Assembly (NCBI RefSeq): GCF_000337095.1 | Contig: NZ_AOIV01000008.1 | Location: 1 to 64,000, forward strand | DNA: 64,000 nucleotides | Source: Halogeometricum pallidum JCM 14848 | GTDB taxonomy: Archaea > Halobacteriota > Halobacteria > Halobacteriales > Haloferacaceae | Direction: 5' to 3' | In this document: positions 40,258-50,992 of the stretch, piece by piece | How the letters are laid out: each line of letters starts with the position of its first letter | Numbering within the stretch: the stretch's first letter is position 1 | The notes under the pieces: generated by a model | The model's input: only the letters and a program-made list of their open reading frames with translations | Told to the model about the DNA's origin: nothing | Database searches by the model: none | Program-made: the position numbers and the translations under genes

Positions 40258-41289
40258 ATGCACGTCCTTCTCGTCGGCGGCACCGGTCTCATCAGCACGG
40301 GTATCACGCGGCAACTCGTCGAGTCGGGCCACGACGTGACGACGGTCACGCGCGGCGAGACGGACGCCGACGTTCCCGACGGGATTCGCGAGGTCCACGT
40401 CGACCGCACGGACTACGAGGCGTTCGAGCGCGAGATGCGGGAACTCGAACCCGCCCCCGACGCCGTCATCGACATGGTGTGTTTCTCCGAGGACGACGCC
40501 GAGAGCGCGGTCCGCGCGTTCGAGGGCCGTGTCGACCGCTTTATCTTCTGCTCGACCATCGACGTCTACCACCGGCCGCCGCCGTCGAACCCCGTCGACG
40601 AGGACGCGCCGCGGAACCCCCCGGTCAGCGACTACGCCGCGGGGAAGATAGCCGCCGAGGACGTGTTCTTCTCGGCCGACGGCGACGCCTTCGACGTGAC
40701 GATTCTGCGCCCGTGGAGCACCTACGGCGAGGGTGGAACGCTCCTGCACACGTTCGGGACGGACTCCTCCTATATCTCCAGAGTCCGCGAGGGGCGGCCG
40801 ATAGTCGTCCACGGTGACGGCACCTCGCTGTGGGGGCCGTGCCACCGCGACGACGTGGCCCGCGCGTTCGTCGGAAGCGTGGAGGCGGACGCCGAGACGG
40901 TGGCCGGCGAGGCGTACAACGTCACCAGCGAGGAGACGATGACGTGGAACCAGTACCACCGGCGCGTGGCCGAGGCCCTCGACGCGCCCGACCCGGACCT
41001 CGTTCACGTCCCGACGAACGTGCTCCGCGTCGTCGCGCCCGACCGGACGGAGATGCTCCGCGACCACTTCCGGTACAGCACCGTCTTCGACAACTCGAAG
41101 GCGAAACGCGACCTCGGGTTCGAGTACACCGTCGACTTCCGAACCGGGGCGAGGCGGACGGTCGAGTGGTTGGACGAGCGCGACGAGGTCGACGCCCTCG
41201 GAGAACGGGAGTTCGAGGACCGACTCGCGGCGGCGTGGCGCGAGTCGACCGACGAGTTCGTCGCGTCGTTCGACGCCGAAGAGGCCTGA
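40258..41289 (+). CDS. NAD-dependent epimerase/dehydratase family protein
   Basis: This 343-residue extended short-chain dehydrogenase starts MHVLLVGGTGLISTGITRQL (nucleotide-binding GxxGxxS). The catalytic Tyr-Lys pair is in VSDYAAGKIAAE near residue 120, preceded by FIFCSTIDVYHR. LRPWSTYGEGG and HRDDVARAFVG are typical later elements. The closest resemblance is to nucleotide-sugar epimerase-like proteins related to chloroplast RNA-binding CSP41 types. Substrate unknown. Same direction as the small membrane-protein gene upstream. Confidence 0.88.
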   Translation: MHVLLVGGTGLISTGITRQLVESGHDVTTVTRGETDADVPDGIREVHVDRTDYEAFEREMRELEPAPDAVIDMVCFSEDDAESAVRAFEGRVDRFIFCSTIDVYHRPPPSNPVDEDAPRNPPVSDYAAGKIAAEDVFFSADGDAFDVTILRPWSTYGEGGTLLHTFGTDSSYISRVREGRPIVVHGDGTSLWGPCHRDDVARAFVGSVEADAETVAGEAYNVTSEETMTWNQYHRRVAEALDAPDPDLVHVPTNVLRVVAPDRTEMLRDHFRYSTVFDNSKAKRDLGFEYTVDFRTGARRTVEWLDERDEVDALGEREFEDRLAAAWRESTDEFVASFDAEEA

Positions 41290-41299
41290 TGATTCGGGT

Positions 41300-41824
41300 T
41301 CAGACGTCGCCGGCCTCGTCCTCCGCCGATGTCTCCGCGTTGGCCTGTCGCTCCGAACTCGCCCCCTCGTCCCGGTCGTTCGCGGCGTCTATCCAGCGGT
41401 TCGCCCTGCTCTCGGGGACGCCCGCCGCTGTCGCCACGCGCGCGGCGTCGGCGCGGCGTATCGACGACAGCGAGTCGATGCCCTCCTCGTGGAGTCGCTC
41501 CGCGTACGTCTCCCCGAGACCGCCGAGCACGGTCAGTTCGCTGCGGAAGCCGTCCTCGACGGTCGACGACGACGATTCCGGCGCCTCGGAGTCGTCTTCC
41601 GACGCCGCGGCGTCCCAGACGTTCTCGCCCGTCCGCGTCGTCGCGTCGGCGGATAGGACGTACTTCAGTTCCCCGTGCGGGACGAACCCCGAGACGCGCT
41701 TTCGCTTCGTATCCTCGAAGAGCAGGACGCCCCCGTCTATCGCTTTGAAATTCTCGCATTCGACCGTCAGTCCGGACTTCGTGACGGCGTACATCTCTGA
41801 CTCGGCCGCGTCATCGTCTCCCAT
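41300..41824 (-). CDS. Helix-hairpin-helix protein with an N-terminal beta domain
   Basis: This 174-residue protein has an N-terminal half (MGDDDAAESEMYAVTKSGLT, GGVLLFEDTKRKRVSGFVPH) that looks beta-rich, then an acidic serine-rich linker. A helix-hairpin-helix segment, LGGLGETYAERLHEEGIDSL, with VATAAGVPESRANRWIDAAN, resembles HhH_5 modules that bind DNA. It is convergent with the epimerase gene. Exact role unknown; a DNA-binding accessory protein is plausible. Confidence 0.75.
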   Translation of the reverse strand: MGDDDAAESEMYAVTKSGLTVECENFKAIDGGVLLFEDTKRKRVSGFVPHGELKYVLSADATTRTGENVWDAAASEDDSEAPESSSSTVEDGFRSELTVLGGLGETYAERLHEEGIDSLSSIRRADAARVATAAGVPESRANRWIDAANDRDEGASSERQANAETSAEDEAGDV

Positions 41825-41902
41825 ATCGGGTACGAGTAGGTCGCCGGCCCGTAAACGCCCTGCGGCGGGAGGACTTTCCCGTTCGGCCCTCGTCGAGGAG
41901 GT

Positions 41903-42295
41903 ATGGCCGCCGACGTGCCCGACGAGGTGGAGGAACTGCTGACGAGCGAACCGCTGATGGCGCACCTGGCGACGTGCCGCGACGGCCGACCCCACGTCGC
42001 GCCCGTCTGGTACCGCTACGAGGACGGCATCGTCGAAATCGTCACCACGGGGACGAAACTGCGGAACCTGCGCGAGAACCCCCGCGTCTCCCTGTCGGTG
42101 CAGAAGGACCAGGGCGGGCGCGCCGAGTGGGCGGTGACGCTCCTCGGGACGACCGAGATAGTCGAGGACGAGGCGGAGACGCGGGAGGCGACGCGGCGGA
42201 TAAACCGAAAGTACGGCGCCGAGGAGGACGCGTGGTCCGAGAACGTCCTCGTCCGCGTCGACGTCGGCACCGCGACGCACAGCGCGTACGACTGA
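41903..42295 (+). CDS. Pyridoxamine 5'-phosphate oxidase-like flavin/F420-binding protein
   Basis: This 130-residue split-barrel protein starts MAADVPDEVEELLTSEPLMA, followed by HLATCRDGRPHVAPVWYRYE, IVEIVTTGTKLRNLRENPRV and SLSVQKDQGGRAEWAVTLLG. These are hallmarks of the PPOX fold, which binds FMN, F420 or heme-type cofactors. Given F420 synthesis genes in the same window, F420 use is possible, but the sequence alone cannot discriminate. It is divergent from the HhH protein gene with about 80 bp between the starts. Confidence 0.85.
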   Translation: MAADVPDEVEELLTSEPLMAHLATCRDGRPHVAPVWYRYEDGIVEIVTTGTKLRNLRENPRVSLSVQKDQGGRAEWAVTLLGTTEIVEDEAETREATRRINRKYGAEEDAWSENVLVRVDVGTATHSAYD

Positions 42296-42352
42296 GCGAG
42301 CGCCGGCCGACGAACGCTTTTATCAGATGCGGTGAATAGACGTCCCGTAGCG

Positions 42353-43081
42353 ATGGACAGGCGCGCGGACTTGGATAGGTTGTACGCCCTCCTCGGCCGC
42401 CTCGACGCGCGGGTCGGCGGCGCGCGCCGCCTCGGCGACTGCACGGGCTACATGGACTGGCCCGACCGCGGGGTGTACCTCTTCCTCGCGCCGGGGGAGA
42501 CGCGGGCGTTTAGCGGCGCGCGCCGGGTGACGCGCGTCGGCACGCACGCCGTCTCGACGGGGAGTTCGACGACGATGTGGGACCGATTGAAACAGCACTA
42601 CGGCACCGGCGCGGGCAGTTCGGCGCACCCGCACGGCGGCAACCACCGCGGTTCCGTCTACCGCCGCCGCGTCGGCGAGGCGTTCGTCGAGCGGTACGCG
42701 CTTCACGACCGGTACCCCGACTGGGGGACGACGCGGGTTCCGGCGGACCGCGAGCGGAGCGAGGTGCGAGACGAGGAGTACCCGCTGGAACGCCGCGTCA
42801 GCGCGTTCCTCCGCGACCAGCCGTTTCTCTGGGTCGACGTGGACGACGAACCGGGACCGGACAGCGACCGAGCGCACCTCGAACGCAACCTCGTCGCCCT
42901 GCTGAGCAACTACGACCGCTCCCCGGTCGACCCGCGGCGGAGCGACTGGCTCGGAAACTACGCGCGGAGCGCGAAGATTCGCGCCTCCGGGCTCTGGAAC
43001 GTCGAGCACGTCGCGGAGTCGTACGACCCGGCCTTCCTCGACGCGTTCGAGGCGGCCGTCGAACGGACGGGGTCGGTCTGA
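42353..43081 (+). CDS. GIY-YIG-like nuclease-family protein
   Basis: This 242-residue protein carries a GIY-YIG-like pattern: GVYLFLAPGE (residues 40-49), RVTRVGTHAV (58-67, Arg-Val-Gly), an arginine-bearing helix MWDRLKQHYG (75-84), GGNHRGSVYRRRVGEAF (95-111), and a conserved glutamate in HLERNLVALLS (175-185). The end reads KIRASGLWNVEHVAESYDP. These features match a stand-alone family of GIY-YIG-type proteins found in bacteria and archaea whose substrate is not established. No defence or restriction gene is beside it. Confidence 0.7.
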   Translation: MDRRADLDRLYALLGRLDARVGGARRLGDCTGYMDWPDRGVYLFLAPGETRAFSGARRVTRVGTHAVSTGSSTTMWDRLKQHYGTGAGSSAHPHGGNHRGSVYRRRVGEAFVERYALHDRYPDWGTTRVPADRERSEVRDEEYPLERRVSAFLRDQPFLWVDVDDEPGPDSDRAHLERNLVALLSNYDRSPVDPRRSDWLGNYARSAKIRASGLWNVEHVAESYDPAFLDAFEAAVERTGSV

Positions 43082-43099
43082 GGGTCTTCGGTCACCTGG

Positions 43100-43324
43100 C
43101 TACTCCCCCGACTCGTCGTCGGCCAGCACCGCGACGCCCGTGAGGACGAACCACGTCATCCACAGGGCGAACGCGAGCAGGGCCAGCGCGTACCGGGCCG
43201 TCGCGTACGCCGCGCCCTCGAAGACGGCGGGAACGAGGAACTCGGCGACGGCGACGAGAAGGGTCGCACAGACCGCCCCCGCCGCGGTGTTGCGTCTGAT
43301 GGCGGGCGCGCCGGTGAGCGACAT
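43100..43324 (-). CDS. Two-helix membrane protein, 74 aa
   Basis: The product begins MSLTGAPAIRRNTAAGAVCA, with hydrophobic segments at about 13-33 and 42-66, and ends in acidic residues (LADDESGE). A longer start at 43351 would add nine residues; the ATG at 43324 gives a cleaner product. It is divergent from the ABC exporter gene and convergent with the GIY-YIG-like gene. Function unknown. Confidence 0.65.
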   Translation of the reverse strand: MSLTGAPAIRRNTAAGAVCATLLVAVAEFLVPAVFEGAAYATARYALALLAFALWMTWFVLTGVAVLADDESGE

Positions 43325-43464
43325 CGTTCGCCCCTCGCACACCGCGGACAAACCGTTTACCCTGCCCGCGGGCGCCGCCGGGTCGGTCGAGCGCGGCGCC
43401 GACGAGCGCGCTATATAGCTCGGGCGACTCGGTTCGAACGTGACTCTGACGCGCGGCGCCGGCG

Positions 43465-45495
<2,031 letters not shown>

Positions 45496-45540
45496 CGGGG
45501 AGTGAACGGACGCCGGGACGCGGGTCCTCGCGTCCGGCCC

Positions 45541-46356
45541 TCAGAGGACGAACGCGCCCTCGGGGAGCAACTCCCGTTCGGTCCGTTCGGCCTCCGGCCC
45601 CGACTCCACGAGACCCGGTTCGGTCGGCGCCTCCGCGAAGCGGTCCGGGTCGGGTTCGACCCGTTCGAGCATCGAGGAGAACACCGTGTCCTTCCGGCCG
45701 CCGGCGCAGACGATGCCGCCGTACCTCCGTTCCTCGAACGGCGCCTCGTCGGGGTGGGGGAACTCCTCGCGGAGTATCTCCGCCGTCTCCTCGACGAGTT
45801 TCGCCGCCTCGCGCTGGGTGTAGAGGCTCTCCTCGGCGTACGTCGCGGCGTGCTCCGCCTCCAGTCGCTCGGTGAGGTGTTCGGGCGACTCGTACAGCAC
45901 GGACCGCGTCGTCCGGTGGCCGGCCGCGAACCGGAGGTTGACCGTGAAGCAGTCCGGGTAGCGGAGGATTATCGGGAAAAAGAGCATGTCCAAGACGGTG
46001 ATGCGCTGCTGCATCCGCCAGATGCCTTCGAGGTAGTAGGCCGCGATGGCTCCGACGGCGTCGTCGCGTTCGCCGCGCGCGTAGGCGAAGGCGACAGACT
46101 CGTAGTCCTCGCCCGCGACGCTCCGTAGTCGGTTTCGATAGGTGTCTGCGATTTCCTCCATCTCGCGTTCGTACGCCTCCAGAAGCGGCACGTCCGGGTC
46201 CGCGAGCATCGCGGCCTTCCGCTCTTGAGCGTCCGCTACCCGCATCATGTTCCGGTGGAACTCCCGCTCTGCGTCCTCGTCCGGGAGGGGCGTCACCACC
46301 GCCCGCCCGTGCAACACGTCGAGACTCCCGTTGTACCGTTCCCGCTGACTCCCCAT
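45541..46356 (-). CDS. Uncharacterized helical protein, 271 aa
   Basis: From ATG 46356 the product starts MGSQRERYNGSLDVLHGRAV and is mainly helical and acidic (EDAEREFHRNMMRVADAQER, LEAYEREMEEIADTYRNRLR). A central hydrophobic patch, ITVLDMLFFPIILRYPD, and a motif RRYGGIVCAGGRKDTVF near the end are also visible. I do not recognise the family and see no catalytic motif. Codon use and acidity fit a native gene. It is convergent with the ABC exporter gene. Confidence 0.65.
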   Translation of the reverse strand: MGSQRERYNGSLDVLHGRAVVTPLPDEDAEREFHRNMMRVADAQERKAAMLADPDVPLLEAYEREMEEIADTYRNRLRSVAGEDYESVAFAYARGERDDAVGAIAAYYLEGIWRMQQRITVLDMLFFPIILRYPDCFTVNLRFAAGHRTTRSVLYESPEHLTERLEAEHAATYAEESLYTQREAAKLVEETAEILREEFPHPDEAPFEERRYGGIVCAGGRKDTVFSSMLERVEPDPDRFAEAPTEPGLVESGPEAERTERELLPEGAFVL

Positions 46357-46482
46357 TCGAGCGATAATATGTCGACTGGCTGTATTAAACTCTCGCACCT
46401 GCGCGCGGACGCGTGTTTCTGCGTGCCACACCCGACACGGCGTCGGCGCCCGTCCCGGCGCAGTCCCGCGAACTCGTCTCCG

Positions 46483-47232
46483 CTACTCCAGCGCCGCTCT
46501 GACGTTCGCCTCGGCCTCCCGAAGCGCCGCCACAGCCCGATCTTCCGGCAGTTCGTACTCGACGACGAGCGGTGCGGTCAGGTCGGCGTGTTCGTCCAAG
46601 AGAGCGACGAGGGTGGGCAGGTCCAACCGTCCCGCCCCCGGCAGGTCCTCAATCTCCGCCTCGGTGGTGTCCTTCAGGTGGACGGCGACGATTCGGTCGC
46701 CGAGTTCTCGAATCACGTCCTCGGGGTCCACGTCCTCGACGAGGAAGTGGCCGGTGTCGACGCAGACGCCGAGTCGCGGGTCGTCGTAGCGCTCCAGCAC
46801 GGCGCGCACGTCGTCGATGGACGAGAAGACGGCCGAGAGGTCGTCGTGGTGGACCGACGAGTAGTTGTGGACGGCGACGTCGACGTCGAACTCCGCGGCC
46901 GCTTCGACGAGCGCCTCCGTGACGTCGTCGCGGTCCGGCGGGTAGTTGACCGCGAGGTACGACGCCCCGAGTCGGTCGGCGAACGCGACGTAGCCGCGGA
47001 CCTGCTCGGCGTCCTCGATGTCGACGACGCCGTATCCGCAGACGGAGACGCCGGCGGCCGAGAGGGCTCGCTCGGCGGCCGCGACGGTCTCCTCGTCGTC
47101 GTCGGCCGAGAGGTGCCCCTCCCAGAGGTCCACGGCGTCGATACCCGTCTCCGCGAGGTCCGACAGCAGTTCCTCGAGCGTTCGGTGCTGGAAGACGACG
47201 GTCTGTACGCCGACGGCGTAGTCCCCGGTCAT
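46483..47232 (-). CDS. Sugar phosphate isomerase/epimerase-like TIM barrel (AP-endonuclease family 2)
   Basis: This 249-residue protein of the xylose isomerase-like TIM barrel family reads MTGDYAVGVQTVVFQHRTLE, then GIDAVDLWEGHLS. Metal-site patterns are VAVHNYSSVHHDDL, LGVCVDTGHFLVEDVDP, IVAVHLKDTTE and PLVVEYELPED (Glu/His/Asp ligands). Members isomerise sugars such as hydroxypyruvate, tagatose or inosose; the substrate is not predictable here. It is divergent from the spermidine-synthase-like gene. Confidence 0.88.
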   Translation of the reverse strand: MTGDYAVGVQTVVFQHRTLEELLSDLAETGIDAVDLWEGHLSADDDEETVAAAERALSAAGVSVCGYGVVDIEDAEQVRGYVAFADRLGASYLAVNYPPDRDDVTEALVEAAAEFDVDVAVHNYSSVHHDDLSAVFSSIDDVRAVLERYDDPRLGVCVDTGHFLVEDVDPEDVIRELGDRIVAVHLKDTTEAEIEDLPGAGRLDLPTLVALLDEHADLTAPLVVEYELPEDRAVAALREAEANVRAALE

Positions 47233-47316
47233 GCTTTCCCCTGCGCGCGACGGGGGAAAACTGTTCGCGCGTCGCGCCGTCCAACAGTTAACACGTCACG
47301 GCCCTTGGTGTCTCCA

Positions 47317-49014
47317 ATGAGTTCGACCCGCTCCCTCGGGGCCCTCCGACTGACGAAGCCCGAACTGGCGGTGTTCGTCTCCGGCGTCGCCAGCATGGGG
47401 TTGGAGATTCTCGCCGGTCGGATGATAGCGCCGCAGTTCGGCAGCAGCATCTACACTTGGGGCAGCATCATCGGCGTCTTCCTCGCGGCGCTGAGTTACG
47501 GCTATCACCGCGGCGGCAAACTCGCGGCCGAGCGAGCGACGAACGGCCGGATGGCCCGCGTGTTCCTCCTGACGGGGGCGTACGTCGCCGGTCTCATCTT
47601 CCTCGGCGACCTGCTGTTGCGCGCGTCGGCCGGCTTCCCGCTCCCGAGTCGGTTCGCGTCGCTGCCGGCCATCACGCTCCTGTTCGGCCCGCCCACGTTC
47701 TTCCTCGGGTACGTCAGCCCGTACGCGGCGCAGTTGTCCGCGAAGGACGGAGTCGGCGAGGCGTCGGGGCACGTGTACGCTCTCGGCACCGTCGGGAGCA
47801 TCGTCGGCGCGTTCGCCACGACGTACTTTCTCGTCCCGTCGTTGGGGATAACTCAGATAGCGCTCGTTTTCGGCCTGCTCTCGGTCGGGACGGCGCTCGT
47901 CCTCGTTCGCCCGCGCGCCGACGGCGACCACGCCGTCGCCAGCGCGTTCGTCGTCCTGTTACTCCTCGCGGCCGCCGGGAGCGGCGCGGCCGGCCTCAGC
48001 GTCGAGGGCCGCGTCGTCTACGAGACGCAGACGCCGTATCAGGAGCTCCGCGTGGTCGACAGCGGCGAGGTGCGGACGCTCTACCTCGACGGCCAGCGAC
48101 ACAGCGCGATGGATCTCGAAGAGCCCTACCGCCACGTGTTCGACTACACGCGTTACTTTCATCTCCCCCTCCTGATGACCGACGACGTCGACCGGGTGCT
48201 GTTCGTCGGCGGGGGCGGGTTCACCGGGCCGAAACGGTTCGTCCGCGACTACCCGAACGTCACCGTCGACGTGGTGGAGATAGACCCCGAAGTCGTCTCG
48301 ACGGCGAAGCGGTACTTCTCCGTCGAGGAGTCTGAACGGCTGAACGTCTACACCCGGGGCGGCAGACAGTACCTGCAGGAGACCAACCAGACGTACGACC
48401 TCATCGTCCTCGACGCCTACCGCAAGGATAAGGTGCCGTTCGAGTTGACGACGGTCGAGTTCATGGAACTCGCGAACGACCGACTCGACGAGGACGGCGT
48501 GCTCTTCGCGAACCTCATCTCGGCGCCCTCCGGGCCGGCCTCGCAGTTCTACCGAGCGGAGTACAAGACGATATCGCGGGCGTTCCCGCGGGTGTACAGT
48601 TTCCCGACGGCCGGCGGCACCGTCGTGCAGAACATCGAAGTCGTGGCTACGAAAAACGACGCCCGACTGACCGAGGAGGAACTGCTCGCGCGGAACGCGG
48701 AGCGCGAGATAGGAATCGACCTGTCGAGCGAGATACGGAACTACCGCGAGGCGCCGCCGACCGACGACGTACCCCTCCTCCGCGACGACAGGGCGCCCGT
48801 CGATAGCCTGCTCGACCCGATGGTCGGCCAGCGCTACGTCCTGCAGGAGTCGAACGCGTCGAACTCCTCTGACGCCGGAAACGCGACGATCGGGACGGCG
48901 GCCGACCGCGAGTCCCTCGCCGCGCGGTCGCTCGGTCCGACGGCGTCCGCGGAGACGCCGTGGACGCCCGCCGCGCGCGAAGCGGCGACGGTCGGCGGCG
49001 GGTTCGCCCGGTAG
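47317..49014 (+). CDS. Membrane-fused spermidine synthase-like protein
   Basis: This 565-residue protein has an N-terminal membrane part of about six helices (residues 15-235, opening with ELAVFVSGVASMGLEILAGR). A cytoplasmic aminopropyltransferase-like domain follows, with VLFVGGGGFTGPKRFVRDYP and VDVVEIDPEVVSTAKRYF (SAM/dcSAM fold) and DLIVLDAYRKDKVPFELTTVEF. Such membrane-fused spermidine synthase-like proteins are widespread but mostly unassigned; the true donor and acceptor are unknown. The C-terminus is low-complexity and Asn/Ser/Ala-rich. It starts at ATG 47317, after TTAACACGTC. Confidence 0.85.
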   Translation: MSSTRSLGALRLTKPELAVFVSGVASMGLEILAGRMIAPQFGSSIYTWGSIIGVFLAALSYGYHRGGKLAAERATNGRMARVFLLTGAYVAGLIFLGDLLLRASAGFPLPSRFASLPAITLLFGPPTFFLGYVSPYAAQLSAKDGVGEASGHVYALGTVGSIVGAFATTYFLVPSLGITQIALVFGLLSVGTALVLVRPRADGDHAVASAFVVLLLLAAAGSGAAGLSVEGRVVYETQTPYQELRVVDSGEVRTLYLDGQRHSAMDLEEPYRHVFDYTRYFHLPLLMTDDVDRVLFVGGGGFTGPKRFVRDYPNVTVDVVEIDPEVVSTAKRYFSVEESERLNVYTRGGRQYLQETNQTYDLIVLDAYRKDKVPFELTTVEFMELANDRLDEDGVLFANLISAPSGPASQFYRAEYKTISRAFPRVYSFPTAGGTVVQNIEVVATKNDARLTEEELLARNAEREIGIDLSSEIRNYREAPPTDDVPLLRDDRAPVDSLLDPMVGQRYVLQESNASNSSDAGNATIGTAADRESLAARSLGPTASAETPWTPAAREAATVGGGFAR

Positions 49015-49042
49015 TCTCCGCTCGTCCTCCAGTCGCGTCGCG

Positions 49043-49324
49043 CTACCGCAGGTTCATCTTCTTCGCCGTCTCGGCGGCGTGCTGCGCCACCTGGTCGATG
49101 CTCGCGCCCGACTGCTGGGAGAGGACGCGGGCCAGCATGCCGAGTTGGCGGGTGGCCATCTCCTGTAACTCCTCTTCGTCCACGTCGTTGGCGAAGTAGT
49201 ACTCGTCGTCGACGTTGTCGCCGACGAGGCCGACGTACACCGACTCGGCATCGCTGTCTCGGACCGCCGCGGCCGCCTGTTCTTTGACCTCCTCGAACTC
49301 CATGGGTTCCTCGCGTTCGCTCAT
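49043..49324 (-). CDS. Small acidic haloarchaeal protein, 93 aa
   Basis: This 93-residue protein, MSEREEPMEFEEVKEQAAAA and so on, has a central DAESVYVGLVGDNVDDEYYFAND and a helical end, LQEMATRQLGMLARVLSQQSG. It is strongly acidic, probably a dimeric alpha/beta fold. I recall similar conserved proteins across haloarchaea without a known function. It is convergent with the spermidine-synthase-like gene (28 bp) and divergent from the lipase-maturation-factor gene. Confidence 0.75.
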   Translation of the reverse strand: MSEREEPMEFEEVKEQAAAAVRDSDAESVYVGLVGDNVDDEYYFANDVDEEELQEMATRQLGMLARVLSQQSGASIDQVAQHAAETAKKMNLR

Positions 49325-49450
49325 GGGGGGACGGACGGCCGCCCGCGGGTAAAGTGAACGGGCCGCGGCGAGACCGTCGGACCGGTCGTCGCCCCGCGCC
49401 CTTTCCCGTCCGCCGCCAACCATTAGCCGCCGCCCCGCGCACGCCCCGAC

Positions 49451-50962
49451 GTGCCGGACGCGTTCGCGTGGACCGAGAGCTACTGGCTGGTGCGCCTCGT
49501 CTTCCAGCGAGCGCTCGCCGTCGTCTACGTCGTCGCCTTCCTCGTCGCGGCGCGGCAGTTCCGGGCGCTGGCGGGCGAGGACGGCCTGCTCCCCCTCGAC
49601 GAGTACGTCGACCGAACGGCGTTCCGCGAGCGACCGAGTCTCTTTCATCTCTTTCCCGACGACCGGGTCGTCGGCGCGGCGGCGTGGACGGGCGTCGCCC
49701 TCGCCGTCTGCGCCCTCCTCGGCGTCCCCTACTGGCTCCCCGACCCGTACGCCGTCCCCGCGTCGATGCTGCTTTGGGGTGCGATGTGGGCGCTGTACCT
49801 CTCCTTCGTCAACGCCGGCCGGGTGTTCTACGGCTACGGCTGGGAGTCGATGCTGTTGGAGACGGGCTTTCTCGCCGTCTTCCTCGGCGCGGGGCCGAGC
49901 GGTCCGCCCGTCGTCGTGATGTGGCTCCTGAAGTGGGTGCTGTTCCGCAACATATTCGGTGCGGGCCTCATCAAGATTCGCGGCGACGACTGCTGGCGCG
50001 AGTTGACCTGCCTCGACTACCACTACGAGACGCAGCCGATGCCGAACCCCGGAAGCTGGTACGTCCACCACCTCCCCGAGCGGTTCCACCGCCTCGAAGC
50101 GCTCGGCAACCACGTCGTCGAACTCGCCGTCCCGTTTCTCTTCTTCGCGCCGCAACCCTACGCGGCGATAGGCGGCGTCGCCACCATCGCCTTTCAACTG
50201 TGGCTGATGGTCTCGGGCAACTTCTCGTGGCTGAACGCGCTCTCGGCGGTGCAGGCGATAGCGACGTTCAGCGACGGCGTGCTGACGGGTGCCGCCTCGC
50301 TCCTCCCCGGAGTCTCCCTCGCGGCGCCGACGGTCGCGCCCGCACCGCTTCCCCTCCGAATCGCGGCGTGGCTCGTCGCTCTCGTCGTCCTCGCGCTGAG
50401 CGTTCGCCCCGTCACGAACCTCCTCTCGGAGTCTCAGGCGATGAACACGTCGTTCGACCCGCTCAGCCTCGTCAACACCTACGGCGCGTTCGGGTCGGTC
50501 ACGCGAGAGCGCTACCAACTGGTCGTCGAGGGGACGAACGCCGACGACCCGAGCGAGAGCGACTGGACCGCCTACAAGTTCGCGGGACAGCCCGTGCGGA
50601 CGGACGAGCGACCGCCGCAGTGGGCGCCGTACCACCTCCGACTGGACTGGCAGCTCTGGTTCGCCGCGATGCGGCCCCGCCCCGGCCCCCGCCAGCGGTG
50701 GGTCGCGCCGTTCCTCGCCGGCCTCCTCGACGGCGACGAGGCGACGCTGTCGCTCTTGGGGGAGAACCCGTTCGAGGGCGACCCGCCGGAGCGGGTTCGC
50801 GTGTTCCGCTACCGCTATCGGTTCACGACGCCGGCGGAGCGGGCCGAGACGGGCGAGTGGTGGCGCCGCGAGCGACTCGGCACCTACGTCGCCCCCGTCT
50901 CCGGCCGGGAGTTCGAGCGCAGGGGGCAGCGGGCGATTCGGCGGCCGGCGACGACCCGGTGA
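49451..50962 (+). CDS. Lipase maturation factor family membrane protein
   Basis: This 503-residue membrane protein, from GTG 49451, has about 8-10 hydrophobic helices. The diagnostic stretch is YGYGWESMLLETGFLAVFLG, then MWLLKWVLFRNIFGAGLIKIRGDDCWRELTCLDYHYETQPMPNP split over residues ~155-200. This matches LMF1-like proteins, which in animals help lipases fold and form disulfides. A C-terminal soluble domain (RLDWQLWFAAMRPR) follows. It is convergent with a DCC-family thiol protein gene, a link that would fit disulfide chemistry. Confidence 0.9.
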   Translation: MPDAFAWTESYWLVRLVFQRALAVVYVVAFLVAARQFRALAGEDGLLPLDEYVDRTAFRERPSLFHLFPDDRVVGAAAWTGVALAVCALLGVPYWLPDPYAVPASMLLWGAMWALYLSFVNAGRVFYGYGWESMLLETGFLAVFLGAGPSGPPVVVMWLLKWVLFRNIFGAGLIKIRGDDCWRELTCLDYHYETQPMPNPGSWYVHHLPERFHRLEALGNHVVELAVPFLFFAPQPYAAIGGVATIAFQLWLMVSGNFSWLNALSAVQAIATFSDGVLTGAASLLPGVSLAAPTVAPAPLPLRIAAWLVALVVLALSVRPVTNLLSESQAMNTSFDPLSLVNTYGAFGSVTRERYQLVVEGTNADDPSESDWTAYKFAGQPVRTDERPPQWAPYHLRLDWQLWFAAMRPRPGPRQRWVAPFLAGLLDGDEATLSLLGENPFEGDPPERVRVFRYRYRFTTPAERAETGEWWRRERLGTYVAPVSGREFERRGQRAIRRPATTR

Positions 50963-50992
50963 GGGGCGGCTTTCCTCGTCCGGTTCCCGGTC

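Noticed and set aside
43411-43420. Palindrome GCTATATAGC as an operator
   Set aside because: It is better explained as the TATA box of the ABC exporter gene; the symmetry is a by-product of the TATATA core.
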